From the NCBI RefSeq assembly GCF_000204055.1, contig NW_006768831.1:140720-204719 (forward strand): 64,000 nt of DNA, in the 5' to 3' direction. A program made the position numbers and the translations under genes. The notes under the pieces are model-generated. The model was not told the DNA's origin. It saw nothing but the letters and a program-made list of their open reading frames with translations, and did no database searches. This stretch comes from Melampsora larici-populina 98AG31. Taxonomy: Eukaryota > Basidiomycota > Pucciniomycetes > Pucciniales > Melampsoraceae. Below, in pieces: positions 54,109 through 64,000 of the stretch. Numbering within the stretch: the stretch's first letter is position 1; every line of letters starts with the position of its first letter.

Positions 54109-54786
54109 TTAAAACCCATACACCTTTCCATACTGACATATCACAAGATCTTTGAAGGTCTGGATGAGTTTGGACTTCCGCGCATCAAGAGGCAGCTCAT
54201 AGCCTGGATTGAAATATAGGATAATATCTCGAAGCACTCGGCATGTGGTTGATCGAGCACGGAGGTTACAAGTCGGTGAAATATATTGGAGAAAGTCAGG
54301 TGGCAGCTTGAAGACTTTGTCCCAAAAGATCGGATCGTCCTCATGGGACGGAATTGCGAAGCAGCTGTAACACTTTGATCTTCGAGCTCTAAGGACTCTG
54401 TGATTTTGTACTTCAGGTGGGACGACGTCGCCAGCTCGGTGTCTTCGTGGTGCTCGGACAGGCTGAGGGGCTGGGCGTCTGCGAAGTACCCGAGCGGGCT
54501 GAGGGGCTGGGTGTCTGCGAAGTACCCGAACGGGCTGAGGGGCTGGGCGTCTGCGAAGTTCTCGAGCGGGCTGAGGGCGAGCTGGTTGAGGGAGTTGACG
54601 CCTTCGAAGTACTCGAACAGGGTCAGGGACAGCCAGCCGGGGGACTTGGGGTCTTCGGCGTACTCGGGCCGGCTGGAGCATTTGGTGTCTTCGAAGGATC
54701 TGAGCCGGCTGGTTTCCGGCTATTTGGTGGCTGATTCCAGAGAGTACAAGGTCTCCAAGGACATCTCCATTGATAGTCAGGCGCAT
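54109..54786 (-). CDS. Protein with Pro/Arg repeats and a possible HeH/LEM-like C-terminal domain
   Basis: 225 residues from the ATG at 54786. Residues about 30-120 are repeats of the type R-R-x-P-A-P-Q-P-x-R, from a 36-bp tandem DNA repeat. The C-terminal 95 residues look folded: a C-x2-C pair, DDPIFWDKVFKLPPDFLQYI, then STTCRVLRDIILYFN and PLDARKSKLIQTFKDLV. That last stretch has the spacing of the helix-extension-helix (HeH/LEM-like) fold found at the start of fungal Src1/MAN1-type inner nuclear membrane proteins, but in those it is N-terminal and a membrane segment follows, which I do not see here. The repeat part is open in other frames too, so the true frame there is less certain than in the C-terminal domain. 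Confidence 0.5.
   Translation of the reverse strand: MRLTINGDVLGDLVLSGISHQIAGNQPAQILRRHQMLQPARVRRRPQVPRLAVPDPVRVLRRRQLPQPARPQPARELRRRPAPQPVRVLRRHPAPQPARVLRRRPAPQPVRAPRRHRAGDVVPPEVQNHRVLRARRSKCYSCFAIPSHEDDPIFWDKVFKLPPDFLQYISPTCNLRARSTTCRVLRDIILYFNPGYELPLDARKSKLIQTFKDLVICQYGKVYGF
54461..54580. repeat. 36-bp coding tandem repeat, three full units
   Basis: Units at 54461, 54497 and 54533 differ by a few bases; a broken fourth unit follows. Confidence 0.85.
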
Positions 54787-54869
54787 AATGGCAATGATAT
54801 AAAGGTCAGGGCTGGACCAAAAGTTAACTGTGAAAGATCGATGATAAATAAGACAAAAAAGGGATAGAT

Positions 54870-55570
54870 TGTGGTCAGCCAGGGTAACTTAGAGCGGATC
54901 AGAAAGAAATATTGAAGGTTAATTGGATGTAATCTTACACCGAAGCAGCTAGCTAGATATGTCAAGATATGAACAAGAAGAGATTGGACCTGGATCAACA
55001 GGTAATAGTCAAAAATCTATAGCAAATAACATGACAAAGATGTAGATTGCAGTCAGCTAGTGTACCTCAGTGAAGGGAAACACAAATTGAGGGGTGGTTA
55101 GATATATAGCTAAACTGAAGTAACTACCTACGGGTGTAAGTATATGAACAAGAAGAAACCGGGTCTGGATCAACAGGTAACGGTGAAAAATCTACAACGA
55201 ACAAGACAAAAAAAGACGTATGATGCGGTCAGCCAGGGGTCAGTAAAGGTCGAGAGGAAGCAAATATTGAAGCTAAGCTGAAGTAGCTACCTACGGATGT
55301 AAGTATATGAACAAGAAGAAACCGGGCTTGGATCAACAGTTACCGGCGAAAAATCTACAACAAACAAGATAAAAAAGAGAATATGTGGTGAGCCAGTGGT
55401 CCGTAAAGGTCGAGAGGAAGCAAAAATTGAAGCTACACTGAAGTAGCTACCTACGGATGTAAGTATATGAACAATCTACAACAAACAAGATAAAAAAGAG
55501 ATATAATGCGGCCAGCCAGTGGTCCGCAAAGGTCGAGAGGAAGCAAAGATTGAAGGTAAATGGATGGATG
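54870..55570. repeat. Satellite-like array, about five units of 120-180 bp
   Basis: Landmarks GTCAGCCAG-like and GATCAACAG, CGAGAGGAAGCAAA and CTACCTACGG recur with starts near 54872, 55052, 55227, 55389 and 55510. The last interval is shortened by a deletion. On the minus strand each unit offers splice-like ACTTACA..TAG strings. Confidence 0.75.
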
Positions 55571-56654
55571 GATGGTATCTCACACAGAAGAGCCATGTAC
55601 ATATATATGAGGTTTTTGAAGAAGACGAACGGATGACACGCGTCTAGCGTCATAGAGTGAGTTAGGCAGCGGAGAATTGTGTAATATGAGCGCCTTTCTA
55701 ATTCGCATGAATGTGATTAAAACATCCTGAACCTCAAGCATATGTAGCAACAAAAGGGATCGCTCCTGAGATATGCTTTTGTCGATAGCTTTGGTGGTGT
55801 TTCACTTGCCGCGGGACAAGAGCCGACTCAGGCAAAAATCCTCTTTCCGCTCCAAACACAGATTGTAGTGGGTCATCAAAACAGATTATGACATCTTACA
55901 ATGGGGAATCGCTTCAGACTCAGTGAGCTGGGATATGTAGGCGTAATGCACGGGTCAAAAGAAAAGTATATTCACTTTGAGATACACGGCAAGATCGAAC
56001 CCATCCCTTTGGATCGATGATCGGATGAGATAAAAAAGTCAAGCGTGTCTCAAAGTTTATCGGAGGTTGACCGATACAAAGAGCAAACAAGCTCTTGTTC
56101 TTCTATACCACTCAGAGCGGATCTTTACATACCACAAAGGCTGTAAAATGAATGATTCAAACCCCTCTGAACTCGATGTCACGCTTGTCCTTTTACGCTA
56201 CAAATTGTTCACTTTACATGTCTTTGTTCTTTCACAGGATTGCAGTCTGAGAGATTCCCAAAATGAGGATACATACATACAAGATCAAGTGAGTAAAGAG
56301 AAAGACCACATTGATTGATTCCAAAAATAGGTGTAGGAAAATGAATGTACCTCAGCAGAATAAAATCCAAGCTGAAGATGCAAGACCTGAAGAATATGAT
56401 CATAGTTTGATCAGTTTCGTTCCCCGGGGATAAAAAAATGAAAGGAAGAACGTCCGCCATTCGACATATTTGAGAGGTCTTAAACTCTTAAAAGCAACTT
56501 TTGTAATCCCACAAAATCAGGAGTGTTTTGAAGCGTAAAATACAAGTTCAGAATCAGGGGGTGTCAAAATTATGTAAACAAAAATCCTCGATGGCGAAAA
56601 TCTTTTTATGTGTTCGCATATTAAAAAGGGATTTCCACTGTGAAAAATTGATTA

Positions 56655-56800
56655 GGGGTTGTCAAGTCAAAATATTTATGACAAAACACCGTAAAAATGA
56701 CGCCCGCTATAGCGTGAATTTAAGTAAATTTTACGAATAACGGGATGAACATAAAGGTGTCCCTTTTTCGTAAAACATAAATTTACTACTCAAACATCGC
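56655..56800 (+). repeat. Dispersed repeat, GGGGTTGTCAAGTC end
   Basis: Plus-strand relative of 11580-11717, with about 73 bp of near identity at 56703-56777. Confidence 0.7.
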
Positions 56801-58299
56801 TTACACTTTCTGGCAAATTTAATTCATCTTTTACGGTCAAAACCACACAACAGATTCTCGCTTTAGCGTAAACCTACGTAAACATGGTTTTTACATCTTT
56901 TCAACGAAAACCATGCCCGGATTTTTTAAAAATTACGTAAAAGTTGATCAAACTTGAAAGAGCTTGAAACCCCCTGGTACTTACATTATTTTACGACGAA
57001 TATGTAAAAACACTTCCGCTGTCATGTAAAATATTCGGCACAGTTTGACACCACCGTCTTATCTAGCTCTCATATCGAGCGTCAGCAATAGAGTCGTAAA
57101 AATTGCCTATGGCTATTGGCACTGAATTTGACACACAATAATCTACGCTCTCCTAGGGGCTGCAACTTGTCAAGCTCCCAATAGTTTTATGGTTTTTTAT
57201 GGTACTAAAATATCATATTTTAGTTATTTTTCGTAAATTTGAGTACAACGGGACCAACATGCTCAATGAGCCCGATGCTCAACCCAAGCTTGTCACACGG
57301 TCCACGGATATTTTCTCTAGATTGTCAAAGCCACGAGGCGCTGAGCTGACTCAGTTGAGTCGTGTAACGTGACTCATACATACTCTAGTGTTACTATACA
57401 CCTGACTATAGATCCCTGCGGACGATGAGCGCTCTCTTTTAAAATTCTTGTTTTTCTGTTTTATCTCATCGCAGCTTACCTTTCTTTGGTCCGACCTCAT
57501 TGTTAAAAAAGGCTGCAATCAAGGCCTCAGGGCCTAATAGAGTACTGTCGAACTTACTTAACCCTGAGCCACTGATTCCTGTAGCGAAACAAAAGTTTTG
57601 GGTTCAATTGAATCTAGGTATGTAACTCAATACCCGCATGATGGAAAGAAACGTATCCGTAATGCGCCTGATGAGGAACCGAGCTCAGCCAGCACATAAG
57701 AGGCCGGAAGATCACCCTTTATCACATGGTGCACAGACCGTGACGCGCTCATGGTGTAAAGCCACTATTGGGAGGTGTCCGCGGGAAGTTTTCATTTCGA
57801 GCGTATCTCGTACTATGTATGTACTCCGCCCTATTCGAGCCACAGAAATTCAAGTTGGGATGCTGAAAATGTTTGTATGTGCTTTTTTCTCCGATAATAT
57901 CTTGTCATATTCATATTTCTTCTGAAATTGTACTGTCTGAGTGCTTTTCCAAAATCTTTCCTTTGTGTTTGTTATTTTTTGCAGCAAGTCAGATGATGCA
58001 GATAGTTACCGTAAATTGGTTATTTGGTCTTATCATCTTCCATCTCAGATAGACCAGAAAGAAAACCAAACGTACTCGGCTTAAATGGTACGATGTCAAG
58101 ATTTGGAAACACAGTTCGAGTGTAGGGTAACGGAGACAGACTATCTCAAGTATGAGGGGGGGAATCATAATGGTAATCTTGCTCGGCTTGACTTGGCCCG
58201 AACGCGTCATTAAAATCTGGTACTAGTTCACCCTTTATCCGAGACAACACTTGTGGGCTCTTTCTACAACGAATTGAGTTGTGACTGTGGGTGCTATTA

Positions 58300-58440
58300 A
58301 GGGGTGTCAAGCCAAAATAATCAGTGGTGATAATCATAAATTTATAGAAAATCCCCACTCGCAATTTAAATTCAGTGGTCTTTTTTTACGACCGTGGAAA
58401 TTTTTTTGTTGTTTGTCGGAAATTTCTGTGTGGTTGTGTC
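58300..58440 (+). repeat. Dispersed repeat with GGGGTGTCAAG end
   Basis: The same end motif as at 1998, followed by AT-rich sequence with TTTTTTTACGACCG. It is probably a diverged member of the same family. Confidence 0.4.
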
Positions 58441-58567
58441 GTATCCGCTTTTTTTTGTCGCAGAAGTCTTGACCTGATCCCCGTGATTCACGTAGAAAAC
58501 CTCAATTGTGCAATATTTTTTGATCCGTCAACCTAACAAGCCTATTAATTTAACAACTTATTCCTCA

Positions 58568-59153
58568 ATGATACTCAAAATAACCTTCGAGGTGGACCTC
58601 AGTGAGCTTAACTCGCAAGGCACAGCACCACTTTCCGCAACTTGTCACAAATCCCAATCTGCTCAACCAAACACATCCCCAAGTGGAGAGTCGCCTCTCA
58701 TCCCCCAAAGCACGGATGACGCTGGTGAGTGATGCCTCTTTGCTCCAGTAACATAATGCTAGCGTATGCTGAATCCCAGAGTATTTAGCTCAAAGTGTCG
58801 TTGAGCACGACGGTACCGACCAAGAAAGGGGGATCGACGAAATAAACAACGCCAAGAAAGAAATTCATCCTGGGCAAGCAATCTTGGATTCCGAGGGGTT
58901 TTGGCGTCAGTTAGGTGGAAGTCAAATGCAAGAAAGCGTATCTGGTGCATGTTAGTCATGCTATCCAAGTGTTGTCTTCCAGGCACTCCACTGACCCCCT
59001 TTTCTCGCAGCGGACTCGCCTTTCATCGAGACCAAAGTCGACCCTAGATTCCCATTTCCTGGAATCCATCATACTCAAACCAATCAATATAATAAGCGCC
59101 AACCGATTCAAAACAAAGAAGCGGAAGGATCTAACAAGCGTCGACACCACTGA
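58568..59153 (+). CDS. Unknown small protein with basic C-terminus, probably nuclear
   Basis: Exons 58568-58724, 58780-58944 and 59011-59153, phase 1 throughout, give 154 residues. The first third is Ser/Thr/Pro/Gln-rich, the middle acidic and helical, and the end basic with two patches (NKRQPIQNK and SNKRRHH) suitable as nuclear signals. No family recognised. Exon phases and composition parallel the gene at 9075-9758. Confidence 0.55.
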
Positions 59154-59456
59154 TTCTTATTGCAATGGGAGTTCCTGGAAACAATTTAATTGTTGATGTA
59201 TGGACTTGATGACTTCCTCAAGCTACTTCCTCTTGATAACATGGATTGTTTACACCTGATGATTGTATACTATCTGACAATGTAGTTCAAAGCAAGGTGG
59301 GACTTAGATCCCAAATGTAGGTATCATCATCTTTACCTACGTTCTCCTGCTCTCATATCCATCACCCATATTGACGTACAAATTGAGGCCACTTGATCAA
59401 TTGGAATCATTGATCAGTCTTTTGTCATCTCAAAGCGTTGTGTTCCTATATGCAAA

Positions 59457-59528
59457 TAAGATCATATCAATATATTGTATCAATCAGATCACAGGATTTT
59501 GTTTAAATCTAAGAAGAATTGAGATTCG
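59457..59528 (+). repeat. 72-bp direct repeat, outer copy
   Basis: By eye identical to 59849-59920, which lies inside the TIR element to its right. Confidence 0.85.
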
Positions 59529-59615
59529 GATGGGATACATTCAAAAAAATCAGATTAGGGAGGAGATTTTGAGTTTAGGAAGTAAGATAAGTGGTCTCAT
59601 CATCTGACCGAGTTG

Positions 59616-59997
59616 ACACTGCCAGCATTAAAGAGGTTCCCAGATGGGAATACGGGTCCTAGTGATCAGATTCCCATTCTGCTACTGTTACACAGTTCCA
59701 TGAATATTTCCTGAGTAGCCGTTGTGATATATGTAGTCAATATTTTGAAATGTGTGTCTCAATCTGAACAAAGTTACAGCATGTATTACACATGATTTTC
59801 TTATCTAGATGAGCAGATAACTGAGCCGACCTGTATGTAGCTGATAGCTAAGATCATATCAATATATTGTATCAATCAGATCACAGGATTTTGTTTAAAT
59901 CTAAGAAGAATTGAGATTCGTTCTCCATTCTTCTCTCAATGATATTCCCAGCCTAGGTCACGTTCCGACCAGGGAACCTATTTAATGCTGGCAGTGT
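59616..59997. mobile_element. Small TIR element (382 bp)
   Basis: The 26-bp terminal inverted repeats (59616-59641 and 59972-59997), starting ACACTGCCAGCATTAAA, have one mismatch. No clear target duplication. Its interior (about 59700-59840) is related to the fold-back element at the window's right edge, and it contains the second copy of the 72-bp repeat. No coding capacity. Confidence 0.75.
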
Positions 59998-60052
59998 GAT
60001 CAGGCCATTGCGTAACCATGACCCTCGCTGAGCAATTTACGACTTTGAGGTT

Positions 60053-60609
60053 TCATGCCAGATTGCATGTCATGATAACAAAATTTGAACTCCTGGTGGT
60101 GTATGCTGAACCAGGCCTTGGAAGCCTGACCACGATCATAAGCCTAGGTGTGCATAGGTGAAATTTCAAAAACTACACACAAAAAGACATACTTAAGGTC
60201 ATGAAACCTCATGAAACCCCGTGTCAATGCAGGTACGTAGCATTGTGTGTGTCCATCATCTCTCGGGATGTGGAGAGTCACCTCGGTAGAGCCCGAGGGT
60301 AAGTAAACCAGAGGATCCGGGGGTAGCCTGAGAAACTTCTGGGACACTGGGAATTCGGGACAAACGTCTCATCAACCGTGAGTATATGGGTCTGTGTGGG
60401 TCAGTCCGCTCTGACGTAAATACCAACCACGTACCAGAAAATGAATGACCTAAATAGTCTTGGACATGCGGTTTCCACGCGTCACCCGTGAAATCACAAT
60501 CTAACATGAGTAGGTTGATCAGGAATTTGAATATGTTTAAAATCCATCCATTCGAATCTCGATTCATCAACGTCGTGACATCTAAGGTATTCTTCTTTCG
60601 AACCGACAT
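60053..60609 (-). CDS. Unknown three-exon gene, 139 aa
   Basis: Exons 60609-60435, 60346-60193 and 60143-60053 (phases 1 and 2; donors GTACGT and GTATGT) give 139 residues starting MSVRKKNTLDV. A moderately hydrophobic helix sits at about 22-37. A region rich in Pro and beta-prone residues follows (LRLPPDPLVYLPSG, VTLHIPRDDG). Nothing recognised. The gene ends about 55 bp from the TIR element, so the last exon may be affected by it. Confidence 0.5.
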
Positions 60610-62434
60610 ATTATTGAATTTGAACTATTTGTTAGTAGTAGTTGTAGATCCTTTTTTCCAGGTCTTGATGGTAGTACTAGTAGTACGATTTTCTTTTGCT
60701 CGTCAATTTGATTTATGTATCGTAGCGGATTTGATTTGATTTTCAAACCTCGTGGACAAAGTCCATCCAACATGATCCAAAACCCGGAGAGATCTCGGTT
60801 CGATATCGTATCAAATGAGCGATCTAAAAGGTCACAAGACTGGGGTCAGGTACACTCGTTCATTGCTGATACTTGATTGACGATTTCAGACGCTAAGATA
60901 ACTCGTTAGCCCCAGGTTAACAAGTAGCCTTCAATTACAAACTTTGCGCGTTCATGATTTGATTACAATTTGCGCCAATAATTTGTTATTCTCATTCATC
61001 TTCATCTGTTCTTTCTAATCGGCAACTTGGAAATACGTTGATTAGATGATTCTTCAACGACTCTTGAATGAACTTAAAGACGAATTCATGACCAGACCTA
61101 TAGAGATAAGGTTCTGAACTAGATGAATCGTATTCCGTCAACACTGCAACCAGTAGCAACTTCTAGCCCTGACGCAAACCAGATGGATTATATAACAAGG
61201 AGCGGTTGAGGGTTAAGAGTCTTCTTTCCCTCACCCGCACATCATTTTACATTTGTCGTCCCAAGGATTTTGATCTCAAGAATATCTAACAAGGTCATTA
61301 ACAATAACCTATTGACCTCTATTGACCTCATAACAATTGCTAGATCTTTCTTTTGATTCCAATTATCTTTTTGAAAACCATCCCTCCCACCCGTGAAATA
61401 GTAAAATCGTGATTCCAAAAATAAAATATCGAAGGATTACTATTTGAGACCAGTATGGTATAATAAATCTCAACCATAATTCTTGATTCATTACACGAAT
61501 CATCTATTTTTGGTCATCCCTCTAGCATGTTCTTAAACCCATGAGCCAATTTTCTACGAGTTACATAAGGATTATCTTCATGTACTTGAGAGTACTGGAA
61601 ACCTTAGGTGGTATTTGATCATCAGCCGTTTACCGCTGGTACAAAAATTTACAATAGACTTTGAGTCATCGGAATAGCTTCGATAACTTGGTAATTAAAC
61701 TTGTGGTGGAATTGGTCCGTCCAATATATTTCAAGTTCTTTAATTTAAAAAGATTGAGAAATTCGGAAGGTCTTAAGCAAAACTCCAGCACTGGGCCTGG
61801 GGCGTAATAGCCGGGGCTACCTAGAGTTGATATTAGGCTATCGAACATACAAACTTAACTAAGTCATCCTAATATCCTCTCGAACATGTATGTACATATG
61901 TACACTCTAGATTGGAATTACGAAATCATAACATCTGCTACCTCACGAGGAACAACACTTGGAATACTTCACTCAACAGGACGACAGAAAAAGAAAGGAT
62001 TACGACAGCAACAATCGAAACTTTTTTTGAACTGTTTATATCTAGGTCCGATTTCAGTCTCCTTTTCTATCAACTTGCAAACATACTCATCGCCAACCAC
62101 GACGCCTTCAAAATATTTTCTCTAGCACAAGCTCTCGATTCCCATCTTCATAGTTTAATGATGCCTTCCAGTAGTTGTTTGTCATTCCATATAAAAGTGA
62201 CTCCAAATCCGTAAAGAAAGTTCAGACAGCTGATTACTTTTCATCTTGGCTCCAAATTCGCTTACAGATCCCCCAATCGCTGCTGATTTCGATAGAGGCA
62301 ACCGTTTACTAAATAAGGAAGGTAAATATCAAATCGAAGCCATTGCACTTCCCCTGGCTTCGCGTAATGGGCTATTTTTAGGTAGACCAATCATCACTAA
62401 GTAATAATTTTGTAAAAGTCACTGATCGTTTCTT
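60610..62434. other. Stretch without a supported gene
   Basis: AT-rich with short frames only (61886-62214 has two overlapping ones). Nothing recognised. Confidence 0.45.
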
Positions 62435-62934
62435 CTAATCATTCGACGCTAGTTCTACTAGTCTTACCACCGAAGCGATAGTTACGGCCACCCTTTCCAT
62501 GCTATCTCTGTTCGACAACTCTTTTGCTAACTCAGCAGGGTGTCGCAACTTCAGTGGTGGTGCGTCGGCAACACTTGATGCTTTCAATATCAGTTTATTC
62601 ACTTTATCGTTCTTGGCAGGGAAGGGGAGCTTATGAAAGACGTGCCAGCAGCGGATTCCGGCAATATGTTTGGTGAGTGTATTCGTAGTCACTTTGTGAT
62701 TTTCATGTAAGGTTTTCAGTTCTAATTCATTTTCTAAATCTGAATCACACTGTCTACCAGCTCATACAACAAAATCCCACGAACTTCCTGATCTAGCGGT
62801 AACAGTCGACTCCTTTTCAGTCCTATAGCTTCCCCGAATTCCCCAAGTTGCTCAGGTGCTTGGTCATCATTTTCCAACGTAGCCTTAGACCAAGCACCTG
62901 AAAACAAACCGATCTCAAAGGGTTTGTCTTCCAA
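62435..62934 (-). pseudogene. Tyrosine-recombinase-like core-binding domain remnant
   Basis: Two minus-strand frames, 62934-62734 and 62692-62435, are separated by stops. They contain AWSKATLEN, LPLDQEV and then VTTNTLTKHIAGIRCWHVFH, LPFPAKN, KVNKLILKAS and VVRLVELAS. This order matches the N-terminal SAM-like core-binding region of phage-integrase-type recombinases found in Crypton/DIRS-like and related fungal elements. In the family, T-x-N-T-L-x-K-H-L-A-G-I-R-x-W-H is a conserved helix. No catalytic R..H-x-x-R..Y part follows, so this is a decayed fragment. Confidence 0.5.
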
Positions 62935-63671
62935 TCAGATCCAAAACGAGGGGAAACGAACAACAAGGCAACCGAAATGTCAGATTTAAGAGTTCTAACC
63001 TCATCAACAGATCTTACAGCATAATCCCGATGTTCTTTCTTATACCCATCAACATTTGATATATCTCACAACATCAAGAACTATGGGTCCATTTTCACTT
63101 ACTTGATGCGGTGGGCTTAGTATCATTCATCTTGGTCTGACCATCAGCCGCACCCTCTATGTACAATCTACTGATACTCTCAGGACCAATTACCTGACGA
63201 TGACCATATCCAATACTCCTACCATTTCACCTACCTCTGATAGAACTTCCTGAATGACTTCTACAACTCGTGTTGTTGTGATACGGTTGGATATTGTTGA
63301 CATGTTGCTGTGGAATGTGATGTTGTCTAACATGATCTTCATGGGAAGGAATTCGACTCAAATTTCGATAGTAAGTCGCTCAATCGATGGGCCTGTTGTT
63401 TTGCATGGGTCCTCCGAACTGGTAAGAATCATCCGTATAATTTGAAATATGATCACCGTAATGATTCGCATCTCTCTCTGCTTGATCTGCTAAGCTGCTA
63501 CTCCATGTCCCTACATCAGTCATACACTGCAGACATTATTCGGGTTCCCCAAGTGGGCAGGGAAAAATGATTGGGAGTATGATTTGTCATAAAATGGTCT
63601 ATCACTCCACACCTGAGCCATAACACCCACACTACATATGTGTAGCAGGCTCAGTGAATATGTGGTTATCA
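62935..63671. other. Intergenic, no gene seen
   Basis: Short frames only. It may contain further decayed sequence of the recombinase-like element. Confidence 0.4.
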
Positions 63672-64000
63672 TGTACATACAGTTCTGCTCAGTTATCTGC
63701 TCATCAGGACAAGTTATTCATATGTAATACATGCTGTAACTTCTTTCAGATTGAAAAAAGCTTCCAAAAGATTGACTACATACACTGACTCAATGTTTTG
63801 GTGTGATCTCATCAACTCAACTGCATGTAACACACTTTCTGTTACTAAGACATAGCTTCAACAATATTGCCTGAGCAGCTACAGAATTATATGTAGTGAA
63901 TTTTTGGGAAAAGAATTTCAAAGTCGAAAAAGTTACATGTGGTATAACATGTGATTTATTTATTCTGATGGGCAAAAAACTGAGCAGACCTGTATGTACA
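63672..64000. mobile_element. Fold-back element reaching the window edge
   Basis: The left end begins TGTACATACAG(T)TCTGCTCAGTT, and the right end is its imperfect reverse complement finishing exactly at 64000. The arms are each over 100 bp and diverged, with about 80 bp of unrelated DNA between them. Sequence related to the arms also occurs inside the TIR element at 59616-59997. Confidence 0.7.

Larger units (their letters stand above)
55571..58567. other. Long stretch without a supported gene
   Basis: Mostly dispersed CGTAAA-rich repeats (56550-57000 and about 58300-58440). A plus-strand ATG frame at 57638-57925 encodes 95 residues with no recognisable feature; I do not call it. Confidence 0.45.

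Noticed and set aside
54417..54734. Plus-strand 105-residue repeat protein overlapping the 54.1-kb gene
   Set aside because: The 36-bp repeat is open in several frames on both strands. Only the minus frame leads into a sequence that looks folded, so that strand was preferred.
57638..57925. 95-residue ORF
   Set aside because: No splice support, no recognisable motif and an ordinary length for chance in this composition.

Overview
The window looks like a piece of a basidiomycete nuclear genome, most probably a rust fungus (Pucciniales). The grounds are AT-rich DNA, many short (about 50-100 bp) GT-AG introns splitting small exons, a TET/JBP-type 2OG-Fe(II) oxygenase of the kind expanded in rusts and some other basidiomycetes, heavy transposon load, and several genes with no family I recognise. 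The assignment is inference; no rRNA, tRNA or mating locus was seen. All exon structures were built by hand from splice consensus and reading-frame continuity.

Layout. 1-2.5 kb: repeats and debris. 2.5-14.3 kb: genes mostly on the minus strand: a helical unknown, a SUN-domain nuclear-envelope protein (4131-5423), a four-exon helical membrane protein (gene A, 6009-7565), a small basic nuclear-type protein (+, 9075-9758), a zinc-knuckle-like gene (10212-10893), a six-exon Ser/Thr/Asn-rich gene and a small membrane protein with a partial tandem copy. 15-17.6 kb: a TIR element and a frameshifted TET/JBP-like oxygenase. 20.7-23.6 kb: a complete ten-exon KDM3-type JmjC demethylase. 24.4-25.0 kb: a frameshifted paralogue of the zinc-knuckle gene. 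26.6-39.1 kb: a Cys-rich membrane protein, a second TIR element, a TPR plus C-terminal J-domain co-chaperone, gene B (paralogue of gene A), and a tail-anchored coiled-coil protein built by tandem exon duplication. 39.5-40.3 kb: the third TIR element.

40.96-50.47 kb is the most striking part: an AGC-like pseudokinase gene whose last intron (64 bp before insertion) holds Ty3/Gypsy LTR sequence with matching 5-bp target duplications at its outer ends. Inside are three LTRs instead of two, a second truncated gag, a 100-N gap and about 830 bp of non-element DNA, so the interior is either a recombinant array or an assembly chimera.

50.5-64 kb: a three-exon unknown, a multipass membrane protein, a protein with a Pro/Arg repeat and a possible HeH/LEM-like C-terminal domain, a roughly 170-bp satellite, fold-back and TIR elements, two small unknown genes and a tyrosine-recombinase-like remnant.

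No operon-like logic is expected or seen. Several recognisable genes act at the nucleus or chromatin (SUN, JmjC, TET/JBP-like, basic nuclear-type proteins, possible HeH/LEM), but their clustering may be chance. The strongest themes are transposon activity and gene-structure evolution: exon duplication, micro-exons, a donor site arising in a duplicated coding repeat, and intron-borne retrotransposition.
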